A DNA stretch of 64,000 nt from Pteria penguin (Eukaryota; Mollusca; Bivalvia; Pterioida; Pteriidae), in assembly GCA_035048485.1 (NCBI GenBank), contig CM068584.1:54561739-54625738 (forward strand). Direction: 5' to 3'. The position numbers and the translations under genes are program-made. Under the pieces are notes generated by a model. That model saw nothing but the letters and a program-made list of their open reading frames with translations, was not told the origin of the DNA and searched no databases. Of this stretch, positions 1 through 11,381 are shown piece after piece; within the stretch, counting starts at the first letter, position 1; each line of letters begins with the position of its first letter.

Positions 1-923
1 TTCAACACGGTAAAAAAATCTGCAACCTTACCAACCGGTGCTGTAGAATGCTGCAATACTTTAGAGATAAACGTTTGCACTCTGTGATTGAATACACGAA
101 CGCATGTAACAGGATCAGCTTTTATCAAATCACATTTATCAGTCCATGAAAGAGAGGCAATTTCTTCATCTGTGCAGTCTTGGCTATGCTTAAGCTTATA
201 CAAAGTTTTCAGTAAACCAAGCCACTTTAGTGTCCGCAGCAGGAAAAGAGCAAAACCATGTTGGGATTCCAAGCTGCCGTATCATACAAAAATATCTTTC
301 TTTGCTTTTTCCCAGTATGGAGGAGAACCTCTTAATATTCTTAAAATTTTGTAACCTTCATCATGTTTTACCACATTGCTAACCCCTTTATCAGACAAAA
401 CATCTTTCACAGTCACTTTTTTCCCTTGCAGCTTACATTTCCTTATAGCGAGGCTCCCGTTTTCTGTAACCTGACGTAGCTCCCATTTACAAATAGTACT
501 GTAATGCAGTGGTACCATTCGATCATGATTATTTTGTTGAGATTGCCCACGATAAATGGTTGGAAAGGAAAGAAATTCACCAAATATATCTGTATACAAA
601 CCTAGAGGTGTGTTTCCTTCACCAGGAGCTACAGAGAGAATTCTATTGAATTCACGAAAATCTGATGGGTTCAAAAGTGTATCTGTATTACCTCTTGGAC
701 GGTCTTCCATACCATCATTTTCAGTCCAATTATCGGTACTTGCCTCATTTCCTTCACCTTCAGTGTCATGCATAGAATTCTGTTCATCGTCATTGGAATT
801 ACCATCCTCTAATACTTTTTGTCTGTTCCAATTTTCATCAAATGTAATACCTTCCGCTGGTAACTTTTTTACGAGCTCCACACTGCAAAGGGAATAAGTG
901 TGACGTTCAGTATCAAAAGTCAA
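1..923 (-). pseudogene. Helitron Rep/helicase-like protein fragment, truncated by window edge
   Basis: The minus-strand frame is open from 923 to 282 and shows an acidic Asn/Asp/Glu-rich segment. It is followed by conserved blocks seen upstream of the HUH replication initiator in animal Helitrons: VAPGEGNTP, then FGEFLSFPTIYRGQ, VPLHYSTICKWELRQ and RILRGSPPYWEKAKKD. The reading frame shifts just after residue 213: an alternative frame continues with MIRQLGIPTWFCSF. It shifts again near 205 and then stays open to base 1 with CTDEEIASLSW and KCDLIKADPVTC. The HUH motif and helicase lie outside the window. Two frameshifts make it a decayed copy. Helitrons move by rolling-circle replication. The true start is unknown because the N-terminus may continue upstream of 923. 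Family assignment is from remembered family motifs and is fairly sure. Confidence 0.75.
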
Positions 924-2885
924 ATACTTAAATCATTAAAAACCACTATTTAACTGAAAGTAGTACTCTTTTATTCAATTATACACAGATGTCAAAGGTG
1001 TAATACAAGCAACATAAAGTACCTATTTATTCTCCATAAAGGAATAAAATTAAATTTATTTTTCGGGCATTTCCCCCATAACACTTTGAAAATCTTGAAA
1101 AAAAAATTATATCAAGAAACCTTAAATATAATAAAAACAAAATACAACATTGCTCGATGTCATAAAAACAGAGACCAGCAAACACACTATTCTCAGACGA
1201 TTGGCAACTTGAAGTGGATACAGTGGACGGTATTTTCAGCCAATTTGTACACAGCAGAAATAATGTCACTGGTTACGGTCACTACACATTCTATAACGGC
1301 TATATTACACTAAAATCTTAATAAAAACAAGACTTGTCTATATTAAAATTTGCATTGAAATGTGAAAAATGGAATACAAATAACATAATATAAATGCACT
1401 TTTCCTGAGACAGTATTTCATACAAACAAAGTTGGCGTTTTCCCACATATATAATTTAACTCGCCTTTCTTCAAAAATATTCATGTGTAACACTTTTCTT
1501 ACCCATAACTCCATGTTCAAAACACATTTGCATATAAGTTCAAGTTACACAACAACTCTTAGCTGTTTAAAGCTAACGGAGTAATGATTTTGTCACTACA
1601 CCTGTAACCTAGCCATGTTCCATTTTTATGTTTTCTACTTTGAACATGTATGCTTGTGTATTTTCATAAGATCAACGTTAATGGCATGTAATTCGTTTGT
1701 TTTTAATATAAAATGGCCCATTTTAGTAACAAGTTGAGGGTTCTCCAGTATTACAATATTTTCTGTAAACTCCTAAGACATGTCTGGAGTATCGGGCCAC
1801 ACATAGACATTTCCATATGCACTAGGACAACGCGGCTTCCCGATGGATTTTATGAACAAAGCTCTCGACAGACTTTAAAAATCTGTTGTCAGCAGCAAAG
1901 GGTAAGTACAATGACACTATCATTCGGCGATGTCCCCAAATTGTTTGATCACTTGGTAAAGCTGTGGATGTTTTGTTTGACGACAAAGTGGTAGAAAACG
2001 AGGTGTACCGTCACAGGAGAAGATCCAATAACAGAGACACAAATGTCGCTAGATTTCTCGCATTCTTAAATAATGATACGCTTTTACTCGCGAGGACAGC
2101 CGTAAGTACGAGACATTTCCGACTTTCTCATGCTCACCAAATCCAAACAACCCAAGCAAGTTTCTTCCCAAAATGCAGTAACTATCCAAACGGCTCTACA
2201 GGAGACGAGCTGTACTTCAGAACCAGCAACTTCATTCAGTCAGTGCAGGGATCCATGCTACACTGAATTTCATCTACTCTGTGGGTTATTTTTAGTGATA
2301 AACATACACTATGATTATTGGACATGAAAATGACGTTAGCCATAAATGATATTGACACTACCTAGTTCCGGTGCTTAACATTCGTTTTCATTGGATTGGT
2401 TCCAGTGCTTACATTTATTTTGGATTCGAAACTAACACCAAGCGGATTATGATGATAACCACTCTATTTAGACCAAAATGTTTCAAAGAAATTGGTGGTC
2501 CAGTCTTCACTTACAGTTAAGTACAAACTTTGTTAGAATAAGACATTGTGAACATAATCATTTCTTTTTCATTAGTAAAATTGTCATGAATCTTGATGTA
2601 TTTTATTTATTTGCAATTGTCATGTCCATTTTACGTAAAAAAGCCAAAAGTTCCCCAGTTCAAATCATTTACTTGATCACAAGTTTATTTCAGTAACTAA
2701 AGTTTTAATAATATTATTATAAAATCAAAAGTCCCTCACATGTGGTTCCTACGTATTTAAATTAACCAATTTTGATTGCATTAATAAGTGTCATATACAA
2801 ATGTATACTGTGTAATATTGAAAATCATTTCAGGTTCTATATACATAATATTTGCATGAATTTTAACAACTCATTTCGCTTTCAG
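924..2885. other. AT-rich stretch with no recognised gene
   Basis: Only short, low-complexity reading frames occur here. The most gene-like part is 1713-2266 (plus), where two overlapping frames of 93 and 100 codons lie next to GT-AG-like signals (GGTAAGTAC near 1899). No family was recognised in it, and it may be a decayed mobile element. The rest shows no coding signal. Confidence 0.4.
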
Positions 2886-3013
2886 GGAAAGCAAGGATGA
2901 ATGAGAGGAATATGACATGACTACAGCACAAGAGAAATCTGATCAAGAGTCACAGAATTCAAAACGCCCGAAGACGAAAGTCTTTGAAGATTTAATAACA
3001 GAGCCTCAACAAG
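2886..3013 (+). CDS. Candidate first coding exon, unknown gene
   Basis: A polypyrimidine-AG (CATTTCGCTTTCAG) ends at 2885, and a good donor (CAACAAG/GTATGTG) follows base 3013. Within the exon an ATG at 2917 opens a 32-codon frame (MTTAQEKSDQ..., ending in phase 1), lysine/glutamine/glutamate-rich and with a basic patch KRPKTKVFEDL. An upstream ATG at 2897 gives a 7-codon uORF whose TGA overlaps the 2917 ATG (ATGA). Base 3013 is the first base of a split codon; the candidate exon at 11296 would complete it as Asp. No protein family is recognised. The call rests on splice signals and open frame only. Confidence 0.35.
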
Positions 3014-4981
3014 GTATGTGTATACCATCAATGTCCCCCAAAAACCAGAGTCTGACACTATACAAATTAAGTTCGAACTAACTAATTCGTTAATTTATTT
3101 CTATTAAAGAATTATGTTTTGTCACTTAAATTCGGGTCCCCTTTTGTGACTTATGTTTTGCGTCACATATACCAAGCGCATGTACATACGTACTGAACAT
3201 TTTAGCAAGAAATACAGTAGTCAGGAGCGCCTGACCCGGATTGCTACACTTCAAAATGGATCAGGTATAATTGGCAGCCATATTGCATTCCGCAATAAGC
3301 GACAATAGGAGATGGAAGGAAATCACACGCAAGTATTTTTCGAAGACTGCAATCATATAGTGAGAAATGTTGTTTAAAATTTAACTATACCCACAAGAAA
3401 AGGTAATGAGAAAGCCATTTCTGATATCAGATTTCCATGAATTTCGATAGTTTTGACAAAATCGTGAGAATCTTGTTACACATGCTTACAACCAGGAATG
3501 AAAAAAAAAATTGCAAGAAACGTGTCTGCATGACCGGCATAACATATGAGAATGTATAATTATTTACTAAGGCATGCTATGATATGCCTAATTGCAAACG
3601 ACGAACCGTTCTTTGAATTTTAGCTTAGCACGAATTTTACTGACTTTTAACAAAATGTAACTATGTGATGTATTGATGCTGATAGAAGGTTCATTTCTTT
3701 GGGTTTTTTTTTCATTCTATCATATTCTCTAGTCAGTTCCTTTAAAGTACCTTTCCTCATAACCACTACCATCTCTAGAACTCACAATTAAATTTAATAC
3801 TTTCAGAATGAATCGAATACCAACCTTTATTCATACATATACCGGTACCAATGTGGCATCTAGCCTAGCAAAGACCTTTGGCTTTAAAAGAAAATACTCA
3901 ACTACCAGGCACACACCCAGGCGTGCGGAAAAAAGGCAAAACATAATTGTAGATATTTTTGGTTGTTGTTATTCTTAAATTTTACTTTTCAGCTTTATAG
4001 ATTGTTATAAACAATCAAATCCTTAAAATATGTGCATACTGACAGCCATTAAGAAACACTATCAACTTCGTTAACGCAATAGGGATTTCATTTATGTTAT
4101 ATGCACTGTGGTAGGATTTTCCTGGTATACAAAAGTAATAATTTTAATATATATAAAATATCAATATCATTTTCATGTACTGTAATTATTTCATATATGT
4201 GCAATGTTTGGGTTACTTGTGACCAGCCTGACATGTTGCCATATATACTGAGGACCTTAATGGTCATCGTGTTGTCTAGAAATCACATTGACTGTGAAAA
4301 AATTAAGATATATATCTAAGGAATTAAGATCTCTGTGGTCAACTATTGATTTTTTTTATTAATATACATGTCAATGCTTAGCTGACCAATGTAAATTATG
4401 ATATATTCATTCTGTCCATCGTGACTCGTTTGATAGTTTTACGGCACCAGAAATACAACAAAGCCAAAATATTCAATCGATACAGATGCCAAAAAAAAAA
4501 AAAAGACAAGGAATTTGCTAAAAATGAGATGTGGATGACCTGCATAATGAGCATAAAGACCCTTCTAAATGTCATGATAAAGAGGGCAAAGCGGCAGAGG
4601 CAAAAAAAGGGAAAATAGCAGATTTAAATAAAATTATTGAGAAGCAACACAATGATTTTATTTAAAAAATGACCAAAATGCACGAGGAAACGATTAATCG
4701 GTTTGATAAATTTCTTACGTTGATGGAAAAAAAAGTCTCAAAATTGAAAAGAGAATTTTAAGAGAACTTTATGCATTAACATACGCGGCAAACTGGTGCA
4801 TATTGCATAGACATAGTTACATTAGAATTAAGAATCAGAAGCTTGTCTGCTGTGCAGTTCATACATGTATAGATTTTTTTTTTATCAGACTTTTTATTCA
4901 GAGACCTGTTGAGATACGATACCCCTTTGCCTGGTATCTGTTGGCTAGTAGTTTGTGAGGTAACTATATTCATCTTTCCAT
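3014..4981. other. AT-rich non-coding stretch, possible intron
   Basis: No supported coding region. Poly-A and poly-T runs are common (about 3500, 4490 and 4870). If the exon at 2886-3013 is real, this is intronic sequence later entered by the LINE at 4982. Confidence 0.4.
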
Positions 4982-5343
4982 AGAGTGTCCCCGTGGTGAT
5001 TAGAATAGGGCCTCCGTACCTCTTGCGTGTCGTTGGAGGATGGGATCCTGATGGCTGAGGGCATTTTCAAACGGCGGTTTGTTTTTGTCTAACACTCCAC
5101 TTTGGCCCTTACTTCAGCTAGACGGGCGGTCGGATGGGCCCGATCCTGATCAATCGGCTTTGTCGTGCCAAGCCCTCATACAACGTTTGTTCCGATATAT
5201 AGATTATTAGACATCCCGGTTCTCTTTTTTCGTATTTGATGATATATTACACGTATATCCCAACAATATTATATTTGAGAAGGCGGTGGCTTATGGGCCA
5301 ATCGATTGTAAATGAGGAGTATTTGCATGTCGTTGGCTGTTTT

Positions 5344-5516
5344 TAGTTGGTTGGTTGATTGGTGTTTTACGTCGCTTTCAACAATATTTCAGTTATATCG
5401 CGACATGGAAGCAGGAGGTTACCAACGTCTTAAACATAGTGGCGCAACCCGGGAATCGAACCCGGATCGTCGGCGCCGCAAGCCAAGCGCTTAACCACTA
5501 CACCACGCCTGCCCCC
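5344..5516 (-). repeat. tRNA-derived SINE, family A, with target-site duplication
   Basis: On the minus strand the element starts with a tRNA-like head: A box TGGTGTAGTGGTTAAGCG and B box GGGTTCGATTCCC. The body ends in the core TGAAATATTG...AAAGCGACGTAAAACACC and a CAAT-type tail. The 10-bp direct repeat TGGCTGTTTT flanks it (5334-5343 and 5517-5526), so the ends are firm. It sits in the LINE 5' UTR and therefore inserted after that LINE. A second near-identical full copy is at 37309-37481. Confidence 0.9.
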
Positions 5517-5648
5517 TGGCTGTTTTAAAGTGCTTTCTCCATTGGTTTCCGAGCAAGCTTTTATGGCAGTTAAATGCATTTATTTTCTTTAAAGTCGAGT
5601 ATACTCTTGCAGTTACTCCAGTGCATTGCTGTCGGAGATGCACATTGA

Positions 5649-5768
5649 CAGTGTATTGCGTGGTCCCTGTAGACACCCCCTGGAGGGTGTGTGGTTGTGA
5701 GAATGAAACAGTGTATTGCGTGGTCCCTGTAGACACCCCCTGGAGGGTGTGTGGTTGTGAGAATGAAA
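5649..5768 (+). repeat. Exact 60-bp tandem duplication in LINE 5' UTR
   Basis: Two adjacent identical 60-bp units (5649-5708 and 5709-5768) begin CAGTGTATTGCGTGGTCCC. Each contains the small palindrome ACACCCcctggaGGGTGT. They lie directly before ORF1. Their perfect identity contrasts with the decay of the rest of the element. Confidence 0.95.
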
Positions 5769-7062
5769 CACTTGATTTTCTTATGGACACTCCAAATACA
5801 AACCACCAAACTCTTACTACGTTTATCAGAATTTCCCGAGATTTCTCAGCCAGTAGATGATGATTGGAACAGATTTTTAGTTATATCCTCAGAGGATAAT
5901 GCTTTTCTGAAAGTTTCACCATTTCTAGTGGATAAGACAATCCAAGCCATAGTCGGAACTGTTAAAAACATATCAAAACAGCGGAATGGTAATTTACTTG
6001 TTGAATGTGCCAAGAAACAACAGAGCATACATTTAATGTCTTGTGATCATATTGGAGAAATACCAGTGAAGGTATTTCCACATACATATCTCAACACTTT
6101 TCAGGGTATTCCGAGAGACAAGGATAGAAATTTGGCTCTTTTGGCTGACGATGTCAGAAAGTTGCTGGTGTTAAACGATTCATTATAAAGATAAATGGGT
6201 AAGAGATACAAACTAGAACCTTCCTTTTAACGTTTAGTACACCGGCGGTACCAGCAACTATCAAACTAGGCTACGTTAAAACCAAAGTGGATTTATATTA
6301 TCCGTCTCCTCTACGCTGTTTTACCTGCCAGGAGTTTGGCCACGGTCAACGCAACTGTAGAGGTCATGTTGATACTGGCGTTGATGAATATGATGATCAT
6401 TTTGCGTTTTCTGGACCTTGTGCAGAAATCAAATGTTCAAACTGTAAAGGACAACGTTGTGCATCATCCAAAGAATGTCCGTTTTATCAGAAAGAAACAG
6501 ATATTATCAAAATCAAAGTTGAGAAGGGTATTTCCTTTTCAGAAGCTAGAAATATATACAATAATACTCACGTGCAGCTGTTCTTAATAGCTATGCTTCT
6601 GCAGTTTCCTCCAAGAAGACATCGATAGCGTGTCAAACTGATATATCGTGTTTGAACACAGATCTCAATTCAATAGCTGGATTCTCGACGTCATCAACAC
6701 CAAGATCAACATCTTCACAAACATCATGTTCACAACATAAAACAATTTCAAATAAATTGTCTCCTAAGAAAAAACCAACGAAAACTTCAGTGCATAAGCC
6801 ATCTAAACCTGTCTCTCAGAAACCATCCAATACCGATGTGATCACCACAAACAAATTCTGTGTGCTGGAAGTAGATATGGAAGATACCACTTCTCTTTCA
6901 GATAACATCCCTGATGTATCAAATCAGGAAAAGTTTACTGAGAAATCTCACGTTAGTAGCAGTAGGGATTGTAGTAAGTCCCCATTAAAAAAGGGTCGCA
7001 GGCCTTCTCCTGCGAGACTTAGACATGAACCGTACAGATTTTATAATTCAATGGAATTGTAA
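5763..7062 (+). pseudogene. LINE ORF1 (Gag-like, zinc-knuckle RNA-binding protein), broken
   Basis: ORF1 of LINE copy A encodes the nucleic-acid-binding protein that packages element RNA. The first part (5763-6188) has the FLVISSEDNAFLKVSPF and NLLVECAKKQQSIHL blocks typical of ORF1 proteins in this branch. After a stop and frame change, 6233-6628 carries the zinc knuckle CFTCQEFGHGQRNC (C-X2-C-X4-H-X4-C), then KCSNCKGQRCASSKEC, then a QKETDIIKIK block. A Ser/Thr/Lys/Pro-rich tail (6652-7062) ends the protein and overlaps the ORF2 start by 38 bases. At least two frame breaks separate the three blocks. The ATG at 5763 is the first in frame, but a second frame with ATG at 5784 may be the original start. 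Confidence 0.8.
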
Positions 7063-10000
7063 AGGTTTGAAGGTCAATTTTAATGAGTTAAATATTCTAG
7101 ATCAAAACTTTTCTCCAGCAGTTTTTTGTTTACAAGAAATCCATCTTAAAGACACAGATTCCTTTAAATTGACGAATTTTTATCAATATAATTTTTATTG
7201 CACCAATGAAAGAGCTACTGGTGGTTCTTCGATCTTTGTCCGAAATTCCTTTTTACATAGTAATATTACATTAGATACAGCTTTACAAGCTGTTGCTGTG
7301 CGTATAACATTGCATAAAACCATTACTTTGTGTTCACTATATCTTCCGCCTAGTTCAAATTTAGACTGTATTGAATTGGATAAACTTGTTGAGCAGTTAC
7401 CCAAGCCATATATTATATTAGGTGACTTTAACGCTCATAATGTATTGTGGGGTAGTGAAAATGTTGATACCAAAGGTAAAATAATCGAGGATGTATGGTA
7501 CTTATACTTCAATAGATCTTACTTTAAATGATCCATCGCTTTTGACTGATTTCTTATGGTCAGTTCATGACGATTTATGTGGAAGTGACCATTTTCCACT
7601 TATATTAAATAGTAATATATCGACTAATAATAAATATATTCTACGATGGAAATTTAATGAAGCTAACTGGAGTCAATTTCAATCGGATTGTCTTACGAAT
7701 CTTAATCAAATTAATTATTTAGCTGAAGACGACCCTATTCTTACTTTTACAAATGCATTATTTCAGATTTGTGAACAGAATATTCCTAAAACCTCTGCAT
7801 TTTGAAACATAAATAAAAGCCATGGTTTGATAATAACTGTAAAAGTGTAATCAAAGATCGTAAAAAGGCCGAAAAAGAATTTAGACGGCATCCCATTTCA
7901 TCGAACTTAAAGTTCGTCAACGTAGAGCTGTTACCAGGCGCACCATTAATACCAGCAAACGTTTATTCTGGAGAAAGTATGTCTCCAGAGTTAATACTCG
8001 CACACCTACAAATAAGGTATGGAATATGATAAATAAAATAAAGGGAAGAGGTAATTCAAATAATGTTAAACACCTTCATCGTAACTGAAATTTTAACGTC
8101 TAAACTAGATATTGCCAATTGTTTGGGGAATACGTTTTCAAAACATGTTGTCTCGATATTTTTCGATTTGAAGAAAGCGTATACTACCTGGAAATATGGT
8201 GTTTTACAGGATTTATATGAGATGGGTTTAAGAGGTAGTTTGCCTATATGTATTTCAAATTTTCTTAAAGATAGACGTTTTAATGTTCGACTTGGCTCTC
8301 GTATTTCTGATTCTTTTGCGCAAGAGATGGGAGTTCCTCAAGGAAGTATCTTATCTGTTACTCTTTTTAGTATCAAGATAAATAGCATGGCACAAGTTTT
8401 GAAATATGATATAGATGGCTCACTGTACGTTGACGACTTTTTGATATGTTGTCGTGGGAAAAATATGAATCTAATTGAGAGAAAACTGCAGCTTTGTTTG
8501 AATCATATATTTCAGTGGTCTATTGAAAACAGCTTTAAATTTTCGAAAAATAAAACTTCTTGCGTTCATTTTTGCCAGAACAGGCGAATGCATAATGATC
8601 CTGAACTTTTTATGGATGGTTATAAAATAAATGTTGTAAATGAAGTGAAATTTCTCGGTGTCATATTTGATAAACGTTTGTCCTTTTTACCACATATTAA
8701 GTCTGTAAAAGTGAAATGTTTAAAAGCGTTAGATATTTTGAAAGTTTTATCTAGTACAGAGTGGGGTGCTGAAAGTACAACGTTGCTCCAGCTTTATAGA
8801 TCGCTGGTCCGATCGAAGCTGGACTATGGTTGTATTGTTTATGGTTCGGCCAGAAAGTCTTATTTACAGCTTCTGGACACCATACATCACCAGGGCTTGA
8901 GATTAAGTCTTGGTGCTTTCAGGACCTCACCTGTACAAAGATTATATGCAGAAGCAAATGAGCCATCTTTGAATCAAAGAAGACGTAAATTAACATTACA
9001 ATATATTACTAGATTGCATGCGAACCCATCAAATCCTGCATTTAATTGTGTCTTTAAACCGGAATATGAAATTCAATATGATAGTAAAGCGAATAGCATT
9101 AAAAATATAGGCTTACGGGTTAGGTCACTTATCGAAGAGGCTGGCATCGTGCTATCTGATATAGCTAGATATGAAATATCTTCTTCGCCACCATGGTTGA
9201 TGAAGAAACCAACAGTCGTACTAAAATTATCAGATCATAAGAAAGTTGACACTAATTCTCTTCAATATCAACAAATGTTTTCGGAGATCGCTTCTTTGTA
9301 TTCCGATTATAAATCATATTATACAGATGGTTCTAAGGATGACGATAGAGTTCAAGCTGCTGCAGTAACTGATAATGACGTTTCTTTATCTATTCGTTTA
9401 CCTTATAATAGTTCTAATTTACAGCCGAAGCTAAAGGTATACTTTTAGTTCTTACTCACATTGAAAGAAATAAATACTCCAAGAGCATATCTTTTTCTGA
9501 CTCTTTATCCTGTTTTCAGACTGTTCATTATTTTAATACAAGTAACCTGTATATTCTGAGAATTCTAGAGAAGGTTAATTCTTTGTTATCAAATAATTAC
9601 GAGATTGTGTTTTGTTGGATTCCAGGACATATGGGTTTGGTTGGTAATATTAAGGCCGATACAGCTGCAAAAGAAGCTTTACGTAGGTCTAACTCTGTGG
9701 GTAAAATTCTTATACAGATTTTAAATCATGTACATTAAGTCACATCGAGAATTTAATGCAAGACGACTGGGACATTGAAGTTAATAATAAACTTCGTGAC
9801 GTGAAGCCAAATTTTAAACATAAACCAAATTGTAACCATAATAATCGTCGAGATGAAGTTGTTACTTATAGACTCCGCATAGGACACTCTTGGATAACTC
9901 ATTCATACCTTTTAAAGGAAGAACCTCCTCCAGAGTGTATCCCTTGCGGATGTCTATTAAGTATAAAACATATACTGTTAGAATGTGCAGATACTGCACA

Positions 10001-10112
10001 CATTCGAAATGAATATTATACTGTTGAAAATATTAATGAATTATTTGAAAATGTCAGTATTTCCAAAGTTCTGGAATTTTTGAAAGAGATAAATTTGTAT
10101 TATAAAATTTGA
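7025..10112 (+). pseudogene. LINE ORF2: endonuclease, reverse transcriptase, RNase H, broken
   Basis: ORF2 of copy A. Endonuclease, 7025-7620: IIQWNCKGL, CLQEIHL, LYLPPSS and ILGDFNAHN, then CGSDHFPL after a frameshift near 7490. RT, about 8150-8930: FFDLKKAYTTWKYG, MGVPQGSILS, the catalytic box YVDDF and KFLGVIFDKRLSFLPH. The N-terminal RT blocks are missing: an apparent deletion joins GNTFSKH directly to VVSIFFDL near 8145. RNase H, about 9300-9700: YTDGSK, then a frameshift near 9430, then FSDSLSC, WIPGHMGLVGN and KADTAAK. A C-terminal segment (9756-10112) has CIPCGCLLSIKHILLEC. The endonuclease nicks target DNA and the RT copies the element RNA onto it. The deletion and frameshifts make this copy inactive. 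Confidence 0.85.
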
Positions 10113-10121
10113 TATATAGAG

Positions 10122-10321
10122 ATATATTTTAAACGGGCATACATCTATATTTTAGCAGTATCATTTACGTGTAAATACGATATACAATGAGCTGGTCTTT
10201 CCTAGATATTTTAAATTTTCGTTTAATTTGATTTTATTTGTTAATTTGTAATCGTGGCCATATGGGTGAAATAATCCCGGCGCGACGTAAAACAATAATG
10301 TATCTATCTATCTATCTATCT
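10122..10321 (+). other. LINE 3' UTR with SINE-like core and tetranucleotide tail
   Basis: Downstream of the ORF2 stop, this segment ends in CATATGGGTGAAATAATCCC followed by GGCGCGACGTAAAACAATAA and a (TATC)n tail. The same order of motifs closes the SINEs in this window. It is the sequence the LINE reverse transcriptase would recognise on its RNA. Confidence 0.75.
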
Positions 10322-10389
10322 ATGTATCATCAAGTATATTATAGTCATACAATCATTTACTTTCACACTCAAGATAAATACAATTTTTT

Positions 10390-10718
10390 AGCTCCCCGAG
10401 AAAAACAATATTCACTGATCCCGAATGGAGGAGGTGAATATTGCTTCTCCAGGGGAGCTGAATTTATATCGCCGTTTGATATTTTGTATTTAGTAACAAA
10501 TGCGGTTTTATCTATCTCCGATGATGTCATCGGATGTAGCTATAAGGTGAATATTGCTTCTCCAGGGGAGCTAAAACATTGTAGTTACCCAGGGAAGAGT
10601 AAAATAATTGTTCTATTTTTTTATTTAAATGAATTTATATCGCCAACGTTTGATATTTTGTATTTAGTAACAAATGCGGTTTTATCTATCTCTGATGATG
10701 TCATCGGATGTAGCTATA
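10390..10718 (+). repeat. Foldback repeat with duplicated flank
   Basis: Arm AGCTCCCC...CAATATTCAC (10390-10415) is an imperfect inverted repeat of GTGAATATTGCTTCTCCAGG...GAGCT (10434-10459). The second arm recurs directly at 10547-10572. A direct repeat of about 85 bp (GAATTTATATCGCC... to ...CGGATGTAGCTATA) occupies 10460-10544 and 10631-10718. No protein is supported. It looks like a rearranged MITE or foldback element. Confidence 0.7.
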
Positions 10719-10722
10719 TTTT

Positions 10723-11295
10723 TGCGTGGCTGCAGTTTAAGCCAATCGGAGAGGGGGAAATTTACATTCATGTAATAAAAGTATTTACTGAATAGTTGGG
10801 GATAGATTGATTTGCTTTGACAGTTTTCTAAACTAAAGAATTACATACACTTTCTCAGATTATTCCCTAGAGTCACTGACCTTTGTAGTTATGCCTTTGC
10901 ATTTAGCAGAAAAGAAGTTCCGCATTGTGTGTTTGTTCATCTATGTGTCTTTCTCTCGCACTCAAAATTGAAGTTACATTAGGCAACGCATCTTGTAGTA
11001 CTTCAAACACCTACAGTATATTGACTTATTTATCAGCACATATAAGACGTCAGAAAACTTGACACTTTACAATCATGGTGCCAGCTAAGGACAGCCAACT
11101 GCTATGAGTAGGTCATGCAGTCGGTGTGGTTAACCGGTTTATCGGCTCAACCTTCCAAATTTCAACGAATGCTGTGCAGTCAAATTAATCTATATTTAAT
11201 AATATGTAAAAAATCCTTCACATAAAAAGAAGCCTGTTAGTATCATACCGTAGTAATAATTCCTGATTTCAACAATATACTATATTTACTTACAG
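10723..11295. other. No gene seen
   Basis: AT-rich non-coding sequence without recognised features. Confidence 0.4.
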
Positions 11296-11381
11296 ACTGG
11301 CCTGAAATGTATGATGAATGGTTACCAGAAGCATCATTAATACAGTTCGAATCCCACAGGAACCATATAACCAGCTTTTAA
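11296..11381 (+). CDS. Candidate small exon, unknown gene
   Basis: An acceptor (ATATTTACTTACAG) ends at 11295. The frame that follows encodes DWPEMYDEWLPEASLIQFES and stops at 11379. Completing the phase-1 codon left by the exon at 2886-3013 gives the first Asp. The W...YDEWLPE pattern resembles the end of a chromodomain or Tudor-knot fold (for example the DEW.PE segment of MRG15-type proteins), but the match is short. No convincing donor is seen before the stop. A 22-bp unit (AATATAACCAGC...) is duplicated just downstream. Confidence 0.25.

Larger units (their letters stand above)
4982..10321 (+). mobile_element. I/Nimb-like non-LTR retrotransposon (LINE copy A), nearly full length
   Basis: Order of parts: 5' UTR with a 60-bp tandem duplication, ORF1 with zinc knuckles, ORF2 with AP endonuclease, reverse transcriptase, RNase H and a C-terminal Cys/His segment, and a 3' UTR ending in a (TATC)n tail at 10298-10321. 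ORF1 and ORF2 overlap (ORF2 starts at 7025, ORF1 ends at 7062). RNase H inside ORF2 points to the I/Nimb/R1-type branch rather than RTE or CR1. Both ORFs are broken and the RT has an internal deletion, so this copy is dead. The 5' boundary is an estimate from where GC-rich UTR-like sequence begins. Three more copies of the family lie at 14.5, 53.7 and 60.5 kb. Confidence 0.8.

Noticed and set aside
5344..5516. tRNA gene on the minus strand
   Set aside because: A and B boxes are present, but there is no full cloverleaf with proper acceptor stem; the sequence continues into a SINE body with core tail and has a target duplication.
5491..5860. Repetitive small proteins on both strands
   Set aside because: They result from translating the exact 60-bp tandem duplication in the LINE 5' UTR.
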